Of a DNA stretch of 64,000 nucleotides, positions 53,160-64,000 are shown one piece after another (position 1 is the stretch's first letter; each line of letters begins with the position of its first letter). Made by a program: the position numbers and the translations under genes. The DNA comes from Stenopsyche tienmushanensis (lineage: Eukaryota; Arthropoda; Insecta; Trichoptera; Stenopsychidae). Under the pieces are notes generated by a model, which did not search any database, was not told the origin of the DNA, and worked only from the letters and a program-made list of their open reading frames with translations. The DNA lies in assembly GCA_008973525.1 (NCBI GenBank), contig WACJ01000040.1, forward strand, positions 558,001-622,000. The letters run 5' to 3'.

Positions 53160-54130
53160 TAAAATATTACTCAACATAGTCTCGTTTCAGCTCGATACAC
53201 TTGTTCCAGCGATGTTCAATAGCTTCAATGCCCTGTTTATAGTGAGAACCATCAAGCTCCTCAAAATAGCCATCAACCGCCGACTCCACCTCTTCACTGT
53301 TGATAAATATTTTACCACCGAAGCATATTTTCAAGTTTGGAAAAAGAAAATCAGCCAAATCAGGTTGATGAGAAAGCAATCGAACTTAAACTCATTCATT
53401 TTTAAAGTAATTAGAAAGTTTATTCGTAATAAATCCCAAGTAAATATAACTTATTTCATATCTTGGATGCATTTTTATTTTCAAACTAGTCATCAGAGAC
53501 TCGGGGAGAAACTGTCGTATCGATTTCTTACAATATTTTAGTGTCAATAACTACTATTGTTATGTGTTTGAATTTATCAACAAAGAAAACACTTCCAAGA
53601 GGCTCAATTTTAGCCTTCTAACAGCCCAATCACGGTTGATCTTTGACTAATTGGAAAACGCGGTCCGCTTATTTCCGAGAAAACCAGGGAAATGATTTAA
53701 CTCTCAGAATTTCTTCCAAATGGCTAATTTCCGAGGAAAGTACTAATTACTAGAATTCCTTCTAAATTGACTTTACGAATATTTAGACCCCTAGTTATGA
53801 ATCGATGCAAAAACTCGGTTTTATTGCTGTGAAACATCGCCAAACACTAGATTGAAACATTAGCATCAGCAAACGCGGCGCACATCTTGCGTATAGCTTT
53901 TTCATGTCCAAATTTTCAGTCAATATGCAATTTACAGCATTTTTGAAATGCCTATCATGTCTGCCAATCTATATGTCTATTATCCAATATCATTTTCTGG
54001 AGTTTCTTCATCATTTCTTACCTCATTTCAGTTACCTCATTTGGTCGACCATTGCGATATTCATCTTGGCAGCTCGAACGATCTCGTTTAAACTTTACCA
54101 CCCAATATTTTACTATTGTAAACAAAGAAG
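53160..54130 (-). mobile_element. Near full-length decayed mariner, family 4
   Basis: Minus strand, from 54.13 kb down, reads IVKYWVVKFKRDR, CQDEYRNGRPNEVTEM, CLAMFHSNKTEFLHRFIT (just before the expected DETW), AKIEPLGSVFFVD...IVVID, and an open 3' stretch (53379-53167). That stretch reads SHQPDLADFLFPNLKICFGG, then FINSEEVESAVDGYFEEL, then HYKQGIEAIEHRWNKCIELK and YVE-stop. The order and spacing match a SETMAR-type mariner transposase with frameshifts. DETW and the second Asp block are not recognisable. The 167-aa plus-strand ORF at 53038-53541 is antisense to it. Confidence 0.82.
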
Positions 54131-55999
54131 CAGACTTCTCCAGAGTAGAATATAGCTAAGCTTTGACATTGGTTGGACCGTTCAATCAAAAATATTGTAT
54201 GACATAACGATTACGAGTTTTTTCTTTGCAAGGGTTCTTCTGGGATTACCTTTGCATTTATTTGAATTATAAATGTATTTATTTCTACCGTTTCTTCTGC
54301 ATTTTCATAGCGCGTATTTCAAGGGACACAAATGTTCTAAAAACAAAAGTCCTAGAACTGTTTTTAATACCTCTTTTATGGTTCTGGCTTTTAAAATCCT
54401 CTTTTTATCCAATACATTGGAGTTGTCCCTCCGTTTGAAAAACCTCGACGAGAACGAACACATACATTTTAATATATCTTCGGTTCAATGAAAAAATACA
54501 GCGAATCCAACGTCTAAAAGCCGACAAACTTCAAATGGATAAGACAGTATTATTAAGAATAGTCAAAATAGCTTCATATCTGACATGAATCTGACTATTG
54601 ATGAGCAACTATTTCCTATTAAAATGAGTTGATATCAGGCTTTAATTAGCGTCGAATTTTAGTAAAATAATAGCAAAAAAGTTGCGTATTATAAATAAAC
54701 CTAATTCAGTGTCGATGTCATCGATCAAATCGATAAGAAAATACAGCATCAATTCCAAATCCTGTGGATATGCAGGATTTTTTCAACATCCTCGATTTAG
54801 CCAGTATCAATGCATGGATCTTTTATAGAGAAATAAACAGCCAAAACATATCAGGATACCATTTTCTACAATAATTAGAAGAAGAACTCATCCACCCCGG
54901 AAAAATGTCATAGTTATCCAAATTCAAACATGTATGAAAACTGAAACTACTTTTAGACACATGATTAAATTCGATTTTTGCCAAACCAAGTGTTAATAAT
55001 CCGAAAGAAGTTTATGATATTCAGGTCTGGTAAATTTGATGCAATTGCTACACCGATCAGTTTTTTTTTGCATAATTTACATGAATTCCATAATCTTTTT
55101 TTTTCATATAAGATTATCATCTGGAAATATGGTTTGGATATGGATAAAAATTCGTAGGATTTTTTTTTGAAGGAATTGCGAAAAAACAAAGTTTAAGAAA
55201 TCTTTGATGTATGTATCAGTTATAATTTTAAATCATTCAAATGTATCCTTAATCGATTCAATTAATCATTAAAATCTTCGTTTTGCCTAGAACAGAAATT
55301 GGGATGAATTTGATTAAAAACGATAAGCATAATATGATAAGGATTAATGTTTAAGTAATATTCTTTTATGTCATTAATTATTTTTACGTGTTTATTGAAA
55401 TGATCCTCTTAAAATATTCGGATGCTTCATTAGCGTTTTGGAAGAAGTTTGCATCACATGATTGTGCAATTAATATGGAATAATATTCGATTTGTTCAGG
55501 ATTATTTTTTCCATATTTTTTTACAGATTCTCTGGAGATTTTATCGATATTAATTGCATTTGTGGACGAGAATCGATTTTTTTAAAAATAATATTAAGCA
55601 TACTATTGAAAGAATCGGCTGATACGTATCATCCCCTGCTCCACCCCATTATCTTTTTCCTAACAAAAGGCAAATATTCAGGTTGGTGTTGTTTGGGAGA
55701 CACGCAATATTGCGTTTCGGGCGCAAACGCATCCGCTGTCAGGACGAAACCCTCACCACGACCGGTCGCAGGGTGGGCTTCAAAGCCCTCACCAGCACGA
55801 CACGACCCATTTTTACATGCGACATTACAACGGCCTTGTACCATATATATCTATTGCACATTACGTTTGAGTCGACTGAATCATCAAGAGGAATCCTTGA
55901 AAAACTTATACTCGAACTGCATATCCAGGAATAAATCGTAATCAGATACTTGATAATCATCAAACGTGTGCTTAAATTTGAAATTTTCTTTTTGTAAAT

Positions 56000-56147
56000 A
56001 TGTCTTTTTATGACATTACGAAATCTAGCACCGTCCTGTTGAAATCACAAATTGTCGGTATCCATATCATTCAGTTTAGGCTGCAAGAAGTTCATCCAAA
56101 AATGGGTTTCGTCGCTAAAGATGATTTTTTTGGCGAAACGTCACTAC
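56000..56147 (-). mobile_element. Tc1/mariner-type fragment, family 1, antisense
   Basis: Minus strand reads VTFRQKNHL or, in the other frame, IIFSDETHFWMN (first catalytic block), then jumps to LNDMDTDNL-stop-FQQDGAR, where the second catalytic Asp is preserved. This is the same VWC-to-QQDG internal deletion type seen at 9.4 kb, here even shorter. No clear inverted ends, so the limits are approximate. Confidence 0.75.
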
Positions 56148-57732
56148 ACATTCATATTTTCTTTCATATTAAAAGTTTAAAATATGTGTACATCCTAATT
56201 CCTATGGATATAATAATTTGCTATTTAGATTAACAAATGCTTCTTAGATATCTAATTAAAATACCAACATCATTTCAAGTGTTGAAAGTTAATGCTCTTA
56301 ATGTCATCAATAAGCTATTTTAATTTAATGTATTTATTAGAAAGGTGGATGAAACCCCTTTCGAACACAATCAGACTTGATGATTCAATCAATTGACATT
56401 TAAAACTATGGACGTTACTTAATAAAATTATAAATTTACAATTTCAAAGCTAAAGGTGCTTGATAAGCATCAAAGATGACCTGCGTGCAGCATTTCCGAT
56501 TGCTTCACATTGCCGTCGCCCTAATTAATAATTAATTATTTTTGATAATCGTCGATATACATTATAACATTACATCCACACGTGTAGAAATGTATCCACG
56601 TCCGTCAAGAAACCGCAGAAGATCTTTTTGTCGGATCTCGAACGTGGCGCCCCGGGCGCATTGGCTTCTCCTTTTTTGGGTCGCCGCCTTACGAGATCTG
56701 CCACATTTTACCCCGAAAACGAAGAGGATGGCTCACCACGCGATACCGAAGGATTCCCGGTTTGTATCCCTTGCGGCCAAAAGCCCAAAATTCGAGGAAA
56801 CCAATAAAAAACGCGGCCACAAAGCTAATGCACTACAATTTTTTTCAGTGGTAATTGTAACGAGTATGCTATAATTAAAGATGAAAATGTGGATGTGATT
56901 CGGTAACCGATACTGCATTGCTGTCTTATGAGCGCATTTAATGATGTCCAACGTTTTGCGACTCTGATTAACCACTTTCACGCCGAATGGCGGGAAAAAA
57001 TGGATTCAAACTTTGAACGGCCGATTGCATTCAAATGGGTGCTATAAAAATCTATTTGAATCACCATTCTCAAATATAAATATTTAAAATACATCCAATT
57101 GAAATTTGAATTCGATGACTAAATACTTGAATACTGATAAGTATTTATAACGGTGACCGAATTAAAGAATAAACCTCAAAGTATTAAGATACTATTTTGA
57201 TAGATAAAATCATTTAAGATTTGTAGACGATCTCAAGTAAATAGGAATATATTACGAATATTAATTGATTAACTCATTCCGGTCCACGTAATTAAAAACG
57301 CGTGCGCGATGCTTTTTTCACGTAAAAACGCATGTTTTTCTTGTTTCGTCAAAATATTGTATTGTAAAATTCAATTATTCCAACAGGAGTGTCCCAAATG
57401 ACGTGTGTAAATATCAAATTCATCCCGATTATATTATATTTTGTAATTCATACAACTATTAAGTGAGGATATCAACGTTCATATGAATTCTGTTTAGTGA
57501 GTTTATCGCATTATATTCAATAAGCCCTGCGAAAAACTCTCGCAGTTTCCGGGCTTGGAATGTGTTAATTTTTATTTGATTTATAAGCTTGTGTATATGA
57601 TATGAATGCTTAAAAAATATTTGGCTTAGATTATAGATCATATTTATGAACCCAACAATAATTTATGAACATGAAAAGTAACAATTAAAAATGAAAGAAA
57701 ATATATTTGAAGCACTGTTTTTCCCTATAGAT

Positions 57733-57890
57733 CAGCAATTCTTAAACTTATGTAGTCCGTGGACCCCCTCTTGAACAAACTTTTTTTTGGTGGACCCCAT
57801 CCTAACCCTTGTGACTTAATTTTTTAAACAAACAAACATTTCTTAGTCAAATATTGGTATTTTGACCAATATTTGACTAACTATTTGATC
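57733..57890. mobile_element. hAT-like terminus plus hairpin
   Basis: The segment starts cagcaattcttaaactta followed by tagtccgtggacccc, and a second tggacccca follows. This resembles the CAG-N-GGTTCTTAA...GGTCCG(T/C)GGACC ends of widespread hAT elements. About 110 bp on lies a perfect 16-bp hairpin (57843-57858 and 57865-57880, loop attttg). No transposase is seen; the far end was not identified. Confidence 0.45.
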
Positions 57891-58343
57891 TTATAATGTT
57901 TTCGCGGAAAAAAATATTTTTTATTAATATTAACATACTATAGAATTTCTTAAGTAATACAACATATATATGCATCAATCGTTTATATTGCAATAAATCT
58001 CAAAATATTAATGAAATTGCAATATGAATAATTTTCTTAAATAAGAGCGGATTTATAGTATTATATAAACCTTTTAGTAAACAAATATCGCCATATTCGC
58101 AACAAGGAAAGCCATTCAAAGCAAAATCAATAAGTTTCATTTTAATCGGATACATTTACAAGGGATTGTTTTAATTTAAATATTCTGGATGTTGCATTTA
58201 AAAGGAATCCCATCCAGGTATCTATCCTTGAAAACTCAAATTCAAATAGCTAGTAATTTTATAAAATTCACAGCTTCCAAATTTTCACAAGATTTTATAC
58301 TGGATCAAAATACTTGTATATACCGGCAAATTTATAAATAAAT

Positions 58344-58951
58344 GTAGAGTCTTTCAATAAAGACGCTTGAAATTTATTAGGTTATAAGCGAGCATATTGT
58401 TAAAGCAATGCCTATCAAATTTATTGTGAATTGTTCAGTAGTGTATAGCAAATTGAGCTTATGAAATACACTAGCATCAAATTGATTTTGGTCTAATCAT
58501 CAACGGCGAGCGCTACAGATTGATGATAATCCACGTCTTGTAGCTTTAACTGGATGATATGGATATTGACGATATGTGATTCCGATAGGACGACGTTATG
58601 TGCCACACAGCGCATGCCACGATGGACATTATGCTCGAACAATTTGAGGGCACTTAGACTTCTTCCTTGGGGTTTATCTTAAAGCGCACGCTTATGCGTA
58701 TAAAATGCAAACAATTAATACCCTCAAAGTCAACATAACGAACGCCATTCAGTAAATTTAGGCAGATTGAAGGAACAGATTCGTCGAAAGTGGGACTTTG
58801 AAAAGACTTTGTCGAGGAGGAAGTTGATACGATCATGATGAATACATCGCTGAAAATTTACAAAGACTCTTGTGCTAGAAACAGATCTTGTGACGCTTGA
58901 GGTATTGCATGATTTTTTAAATTTGTCTAGCTCCAAATCGAAACACCCTAT
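58344..58951 (+). mobile_element. Tc1/mariner-type remnant, family 1 (about 600 bp)
   Basis: Begins gtagagtctttcaataaag, matching the reverse complement of the right end at 9.93 kb, and shares caaatttattgtgaattgtt with the 26.5 kb copy. It reads INGERYR-like, DIDDM, FR-TTLCATQRMPRWTLCSNNLRA-like pieces of the DLWFQQDGATCH region in broken frames, and SKSTERTPFSKFRQI-like C-terminal sequence. The right end is put at caccctata (58951), by similarity to the taccctat end of the 26.5 kb copy. The 106-aa minus-strand frame over its right half is antisense and not a gene. Confidence 0.7.
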
Positions 58952-60445
58952 ACATCGCATGTTCCATTTTAGAGTACAATTCACTCGCGTTGTATTATTA
59001 TTTATTTGCTCCACATTTTTTACTACAAAATGTCCCGAGGCAGTGGTCAATCATCGGTCACGATACGAGTCGAAGGAGAGCGATCCCTCAACCTAACCTA
59101 AGCTCCGCGGGCGAATCGTCCCGAAAAACCGACCAGACTTTTTTCTGTCCTTTTATTATTATGTACGCGTGTTCAGGCCATAGAATATTATCCGTAAATG
59201 ACGCACGTTGATATGAAATAATTTCTACGTATTGTCCTTTTTTTTTGACTCTGAAACAATTCATTTAGCGTCGAATTAAAATACAATACGTCGGAGTGAC
59301 GCACTATTTGACAATAGTGATGTGGCGCACCTCTCTTCAAAAAAGTCCTCTATAATTCACCAAGCATTGAGTTGTTTTATAATTAGCAAGCGACAAAAAG
59401 TACACGTGTTTGTTTTTATTTTAAAGTAGAAGACAATTTGAATCTTCTCAATTTTTTGCACAAAAACGAAAGATACAATCATCCATTAAACTTTCATTAT
59501 CAAATATCAATCAAATATGAATTCATATTAAAATTGATTGTATCTAAGCGAAAAACATGATTTAAATTAAAAACACAGCCAACCTTCTTATAGCGTCCAC
59601 TTCATTTGCGCTTGATTTTTATAGCATGGTCCCTATTTCGACGTTATAGAAGGGTTGATCGTATTCGAAATTAAATTCGACTAAACTTGGAGCCATCATT
59701 ATTGAGATGACCTCACATAAGACTGCTTATATTTGAATTTATGACACACCATGCATATTTCCATATCTCAGATGAAGTCTGTCGAGATCATCTTCGTCGA
59801 ATGTAAATTGTTAATATCCTCCAGAAGAGTCGTCAGATACACGCATATCATTATGTCCCGTATCCTGGATCCGCAATGCATGATTAGCGGATATAGATGT
59901 CCCTGCATGTAATATAGATGAACCATTATTATCTCGGTGTAATTAATATTATGATGTTTGCATTTTCCACTTGGCAAAACCAGTTTCAACACATCCGGCT
60001 GAGTGGCAACCCGTAAGATATTTCAATTCATCGATACTGTAATTGCGGAGTTATTCTTTTTAAATAAATCATAGCGAGGGAGCAATTAAAAATGCTATTG
60101 AGAACGCAACGCGTCCTTGTAATCATTGTATTTTTAATGCAAAATAATAGCTGTACTTTAAATAAATAATTAGCAACAAAGAAAATAAATTTGACGCCGG
60201 GAATTGAATAAAGTGCAAGAAATTTGTATCAATTTGTATCAAAATTGTATCAATTTTATAGAGACATCTATGATTGAATAGCAAAATTTCAATTATTTTA
60301 TTTTAATTGTATAAATAAATATTCATATTTATAAGAAATATTAAATCGAAAGCTTTTAATATTTTATAATAATATGTTTAATTAAATTCGATTTTTTAAA
60401 AATAATTTTAAGAGATTAAATTATGTCAGAAAAAATTATTATACG

Positions 60446-60803
60446 GCGATAATCCAATAAAATTTTTGCAAGGCGATGTCGGATTATCGAATTTGTCGGA
60501 CTATAGAGTACTGCCCCCGACCCCTTGTAGTCCGGATTTTTATGAAAATGGTAAGATATACATAAAGAATACAAGGTTTCATATTATATAATTAATGTCA
60601 TAAACACAATGGCCACAGCAGTTGCAAAAATTAAAAACCTGTTACTGTTATCAAACGTATTCCATGACGATGCTTACTCACTTGCCAACTTACAGAATTT
60701 TGCATTTTTACATTGACGAAGCTTTACCATACATAGGTTATATACTTGTATTGGGATGTCGGACTGTAGGGGGCGCCGGATTAGACCAGGTTTGGATTAC
60801 CGT
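60446..60803. mobile_element. Second element of the TAATCC-terminus family (about 358 bp)
   Basis: Left end gcgataatccaataaaatt, then ttttgcaa, parallels the 22.8 kb left end gcggtaatccgataaacg, then ttttgcaa. The right end has atgtcggactgtagggggcgccggatta and a final ggattaccg, parallel to 22.97-23.00 kb. A duplicated gtcggattat / gtcggactat block lies near its left end. Its small plus ORF (60622-60822) is not recognisable as a transposase. Confidence 0.6.
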
Positions 60804-61649
60804 AGTTTTAAAGGATCAATAATCATCAACTGTATTAATGATCCATTATCAAAGATGTTCAACTCTGAATACAGCTTTTTTTAAATATTCGCCCGTAAAA
60901 ATACAATATATATTTTAAGACATTTCTTAAGCACTTCATGGCTTTTGGCCAATTTTTTATGACCATGAGTTGATCGATGATCTTTTCTACACAACATCAA
61001 GGCGTAATCTGTGAGCACGCCACAGAGACAAAGACGCAAATTACATAACTCAAAAGAGCTGCAGTACAAATTACCAGTAATTGGTCTAATTGACAAGTTC
61101 TCTGTTAAAAGTACGAAGTGCATCTTATTATTTTAATTACCGCGCTTAATTTCAAGCATTCAAATGAGCGACCTGTTATTTTAATGAAGTGCTAACGACA
61201 TCTTAATAGAGAAGGAGGCCTAAACGCGTCGAAAAGATGTTTTCGTCAACACAAATCCAGCACCAAATTGGTCCATTAGATTCGTCCGACTGGAATCGAG
61301 TCGAAATGAACCGGTGGATTTTCCAATTATGACAATTTGCCCATGTGGAGCAAGACATGTTACGTGCGACTTGCTCCACATTTGAATATGAAATTAAATG
61401 ACTTCCAAATGAACATGGAAAAACATATTCCTGCTAAGAGATTACTTACGTTTTTAATCATGCTGATGGTGACATGAAATATAATATCTTAATTGACCGC
61501 CGGCTAAATAAATAGTATTGTGCAATTACTTAACGAAAGTCCAATTTACAAATTGACTAATGATGTATGTATGATACTTATGAATTGCTTCACAAATACA
61601 TCTATTTAGATTTATCATTTAAAGAGTAATCCAAATTTGATGCCTAGAT

Positions 61650-61865
61650 GTAACGTTTTCTCGAGTTTTGTTACATGTAGCACCGTTTTGTTGGAAGTAG
61701 ACATCAGCATATGATTCAATTGTGGCCATAAAAAGTCACTCAATATTGATTGCTATCGTTCAGCATTCACAGTAGCAGCATTTCCAGCATCATCTTCATA
61801 AAAATGTGGCCTAATGATTCCATTTTGGGTGTAGACATCTTTCCTGAATGCAGTGCTGAAGTCTG
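61650..61865 (-). mobile_element. Tc1/mariner-type fragment, family 2, copy 3
   Basis: Minus strand reads NGIIRPHFYEDDAGNAATVN, AER-stop-QSILSDFLWPQLNH, then DVYFQQNGATCNKTREN in another frame. The QQD Asp has become Asn. It corresponds to the central third of the copies at 15.8 and 44.3 kb; the remaining parts are absent. Confidence 0.8.
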
Positions 61866-63331
61866 GATGTTGTATTTAGACTACTCTTTACTTTATCAAA
61901 TCAATACATTTGAATGATTATGACCTATAAAATATGCAAATTGTTCTTATTAAATTACATTTGAACCTATCAATGCTCATATTTACTTAGCATTTGATCC
62001 AATTTCATAAGATGAAATCGCGTTTTCAACACCAAAAAATTTATTTTAGTGCCTTCTGTCTACTATAGTTCAGTTATATCATAGATTGTTTTATTTGATG
62101 ATGTATTTTATCAAATTATGATTTTTTTTTAATACAAAAAGCGCTTATCAATTGCTAAAATTTAGATTTTTCCCCGCACGCTGAAACTTTTATCCATGAA
62201 AAATTTGCCCACTACGCCAAGTCCATTAGAGATAATGGCGATCCTTGTAGATCATCCGCCGTAATGATTGTATCGTAAATATAATAATTTCGTTGTAACA
62301 GGCCGTATTATCATGTTGTAATGGGAAACTGGATAACCGAATATTACTTTCAATTATGTCGTTCTATTTTTTATAGACGGTAGACATGTCATCGAAATTA
62401 CGGTGCCATTAGTCGAGACACACCCGAATGATTATTTATCTACTACGATTTTGTGTATTATTTCGTCTATAATTAAAAACCATTATATCCTTGTTAGTTT
62501 GGGGGGGCATAAACGACAATTAGGCGTATAAATCCCGGATAATATTAAAAATCGACATGACAGAGAATCGATCCCCATTTGAATACAATCTATTAACAAA
62601 ATTTCATCCATGATATTTGCAGAATATAATAATGATGAATCGATTGATTTTTTTATGGATCAATGGCGCAAAATACTGTGTTTGAATTTATGCGGATGTA
62701 AAAAATTGGGGTCAATTTTTTCGTCCCGTTTTTTCGAAAATAAAACTTATAAATAGTGCATATTCTTTAGCCATGAGACCGTATGCAAATTCGCTAATCG
62801 TTACTCTTACGTATTGAATGCGACACAAACATACAATTTATGGCAAATACGCAAACGTCCAGGGATATAATTATTTGTTCGTATCGAGCATGGCGTCCAC
62901 CAATGTAGAATGTTGCTTACGAAATTACAGTAGAACAAGAATTTAGAACGGTTTTTATTGGTCGAAAGAGGAACGGTTTCGCCCATTTGTTACAACTAAA
63001 TTACATGGTGTAAGGTATGTGATGATTTATCGTCGTGGATGGAAGCCGAATGTACGGAGGTCCGGGGGACGTTCTTACCACCGATTAAATTCGACGAAGG
63101 GGTACGTGTGCATGTAACGTGAATGGGTGCTTGCCAGATTTTTTAACCCTCGGAATACATTTTTTGTTGTTGTTAAAAATAGAGCTTACATCGTCGGGTA
63201 AATCTTTTAAATTGAATCTCATTAAGCATAAATAAAACATCATTGACAATTTTTTTTGGGAGGCTAGGAGCTTTTGCTACGTGTGATAAGGACATAGGTC
63301 CTAAGTATCAGGATTTTCGAAATAGATTTTT

Positions 63332-63480
63332 CACATAAAATGTGCAAACGAATGAGAAATCTCAACTTCTGAACTCTTTACACAAAAAACTAACAACTAT
63401 TTTGAACTTAGTTTGATTTTAAAAAGTTTTCTTGAGTATTTAGAAGTTGACATACCTCATTCGTTTGCACATTTTATGTG
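63332..63480. repeat. Fold-back element with perfect 25-bp arms
   Basis: Arms 63332-63356 and 63456-63480 are exact reverse complements (outer sequence cacataaaatgtgcaaacg). Inside them a second pairing (caacttct / agaagttg) extends imperfect complementarity to roughly 45 bp per arm. The spacer is about 99 bp with no ORF. Probably a MITE or fold-back transposon. Confidence 0.75.
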
Positions 63481-64000
63481 ACTTTGGAAGCTCTAAGTAA
63501 TTTTGTATAAAATAAATATTTATTTAGATCAAAAATACATTGCAAAATACCAAAACATCTATGTCATGCTATTACAAATACAGATTAAAAAGTTATGACA
63601 ATTTTAAGGCGAAATTTCGAATATTTTTTCAAAATGTTGGGGGAAAAAAATCTATTTCGACAACCCTGACACTTAGAACATAGAAATTATTTGTGAAATG
63701 TAGCAAAAATCCCCCTAACCATCAAAAAAAAATTGACGATCTATGTGCAAAACAATCTGTATAATGCAGATATGTTAATATTTATTTTTATGCCAATGCA
63801 CGATAATTCTCTTAATAAGGTAAGGATTTGGTTTGGTACATTTTCATAAGGTAAAATGTATAATTATTATACCATTAAAGTAAACATACAGAATCTATAA
63901 TGTTTGAAGATGAGATGGTGGAAAATAAAATCAACCATAAAATTCTATAAAACAATTATTAAGTGTTGGTATAGTGCAAACTTCTCGACTTTTATAATAA

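Larger units (their letters stand above)
36131..64000. other. Distal upstream/intergenic DNA, no supported gene
   Basis: Holds the mariner remnants at 40.3, 44.3, 48.0, 53.2, 56.0, 58.3 and 61.7 kb, the palindromic MITE and its half copy, hAT-like ends, the 60.4 kb element and the 63.3 kb fold-back. GC-richer patches at 42.6-42.8, 47.4-47.9, 49.7-50.1, 55.7-55.9 and 56.6-56.8 kb have no identifiable coding match and are noted only as compositional islands. The sections 36.2-39.0, 41.1-42.5, 45.0-46.7, 48.8-50.8, 54.5-55.6, 57.0-57.7, 59.1-60.4 and 61.9-63.3 kb show nothing further I can support. Confidence 0.65.

Noticed and set aside
53038..53541. 167-aa plus ORF
   Set aside because: Antisense to the decayed mariner at 53.16-54.13 kb.
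58730..59050. 106-aa minus ORF
   Set aside because: Antisense to a family 1 transposon and its flank.
1..64000. CRISPR arrays, rRNA, bacterial-type operons or attachment sites
   Set aside because: No regularly spaced identical repeats or ribosomal sequence; the spliced homeobox gene and transposon content show an animal genome.

Overview
The window is a stretch of AT-rich insect genomic DNA with only one recognisable gene: part of the homeobox gene Distal-less (Dll), on the minus strand. The exon 1 peptide, the exon 2 homeodomain and the abundant, decayed mariner/Tc1-type transposons all fit an insect. The style of the Dll N-terminus suggests a moth or butterfly, but that is inference and no species can be named.

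Dll layout (minus strand, reading right to left). Exon 1 (19286-19688) encodes the N-terminal, His/Gln- and Ala-run-rich part ending in the conserved SYAPHCPSPPKD motif. Its phase-1 donor joins exon 2 (7943-8130) across an 11.2 kb intron, restoring the reading frame exactly. Exon 2 encodes the linker and homeodomain residues 1-44. It stops at the in-homeobox splice site typical of Dll/Dlx genes. The exon carrying residues 45-60 (recognition helix) and the C-terminus was not found in the 7.9 kb to the left, so it lies beyond the left edge. No in-frame ATG opens exon 1: an in-frame TAG lies just upstream and the first in-frame ATG is 32 codons into the ORF. The start codon is therefore in an unseen upstream exon, is non-AUG, or is damaged in this sequence.

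Upstream of Dll (19.7-64 kb) no protein-coding gene can be supported. One CpG-rich island (about 35.6-36.1 kb) with three same-orientation CCAAT boxes and adjoining 5'UTR-like sequence is the best candidate for a distal promoter/first exon, possibly of Dll.

The rest is intron or intergenic DNA littered with dead DNA transposons. At least five mariner/Tc1-like lineages can be read through their stops and frameshifts. There are also short inverted-repeat elements (one with a perfect 31-bp palindrome at 40.8 kb and a half copy at 50.9 kb; one pair with GGTAATCCG-type termini at 22.8 and 60.4 kb; one 25-bp fold-back at 63.3 kb), hAT-like termini, and three tRNA-like segments that look like SINE heads. 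Nearly all remaining ORFs are short, chance or transposon-antisense reading frames. I found no CRISPR, rRNA, operon or previously undescribed multi-gene system.
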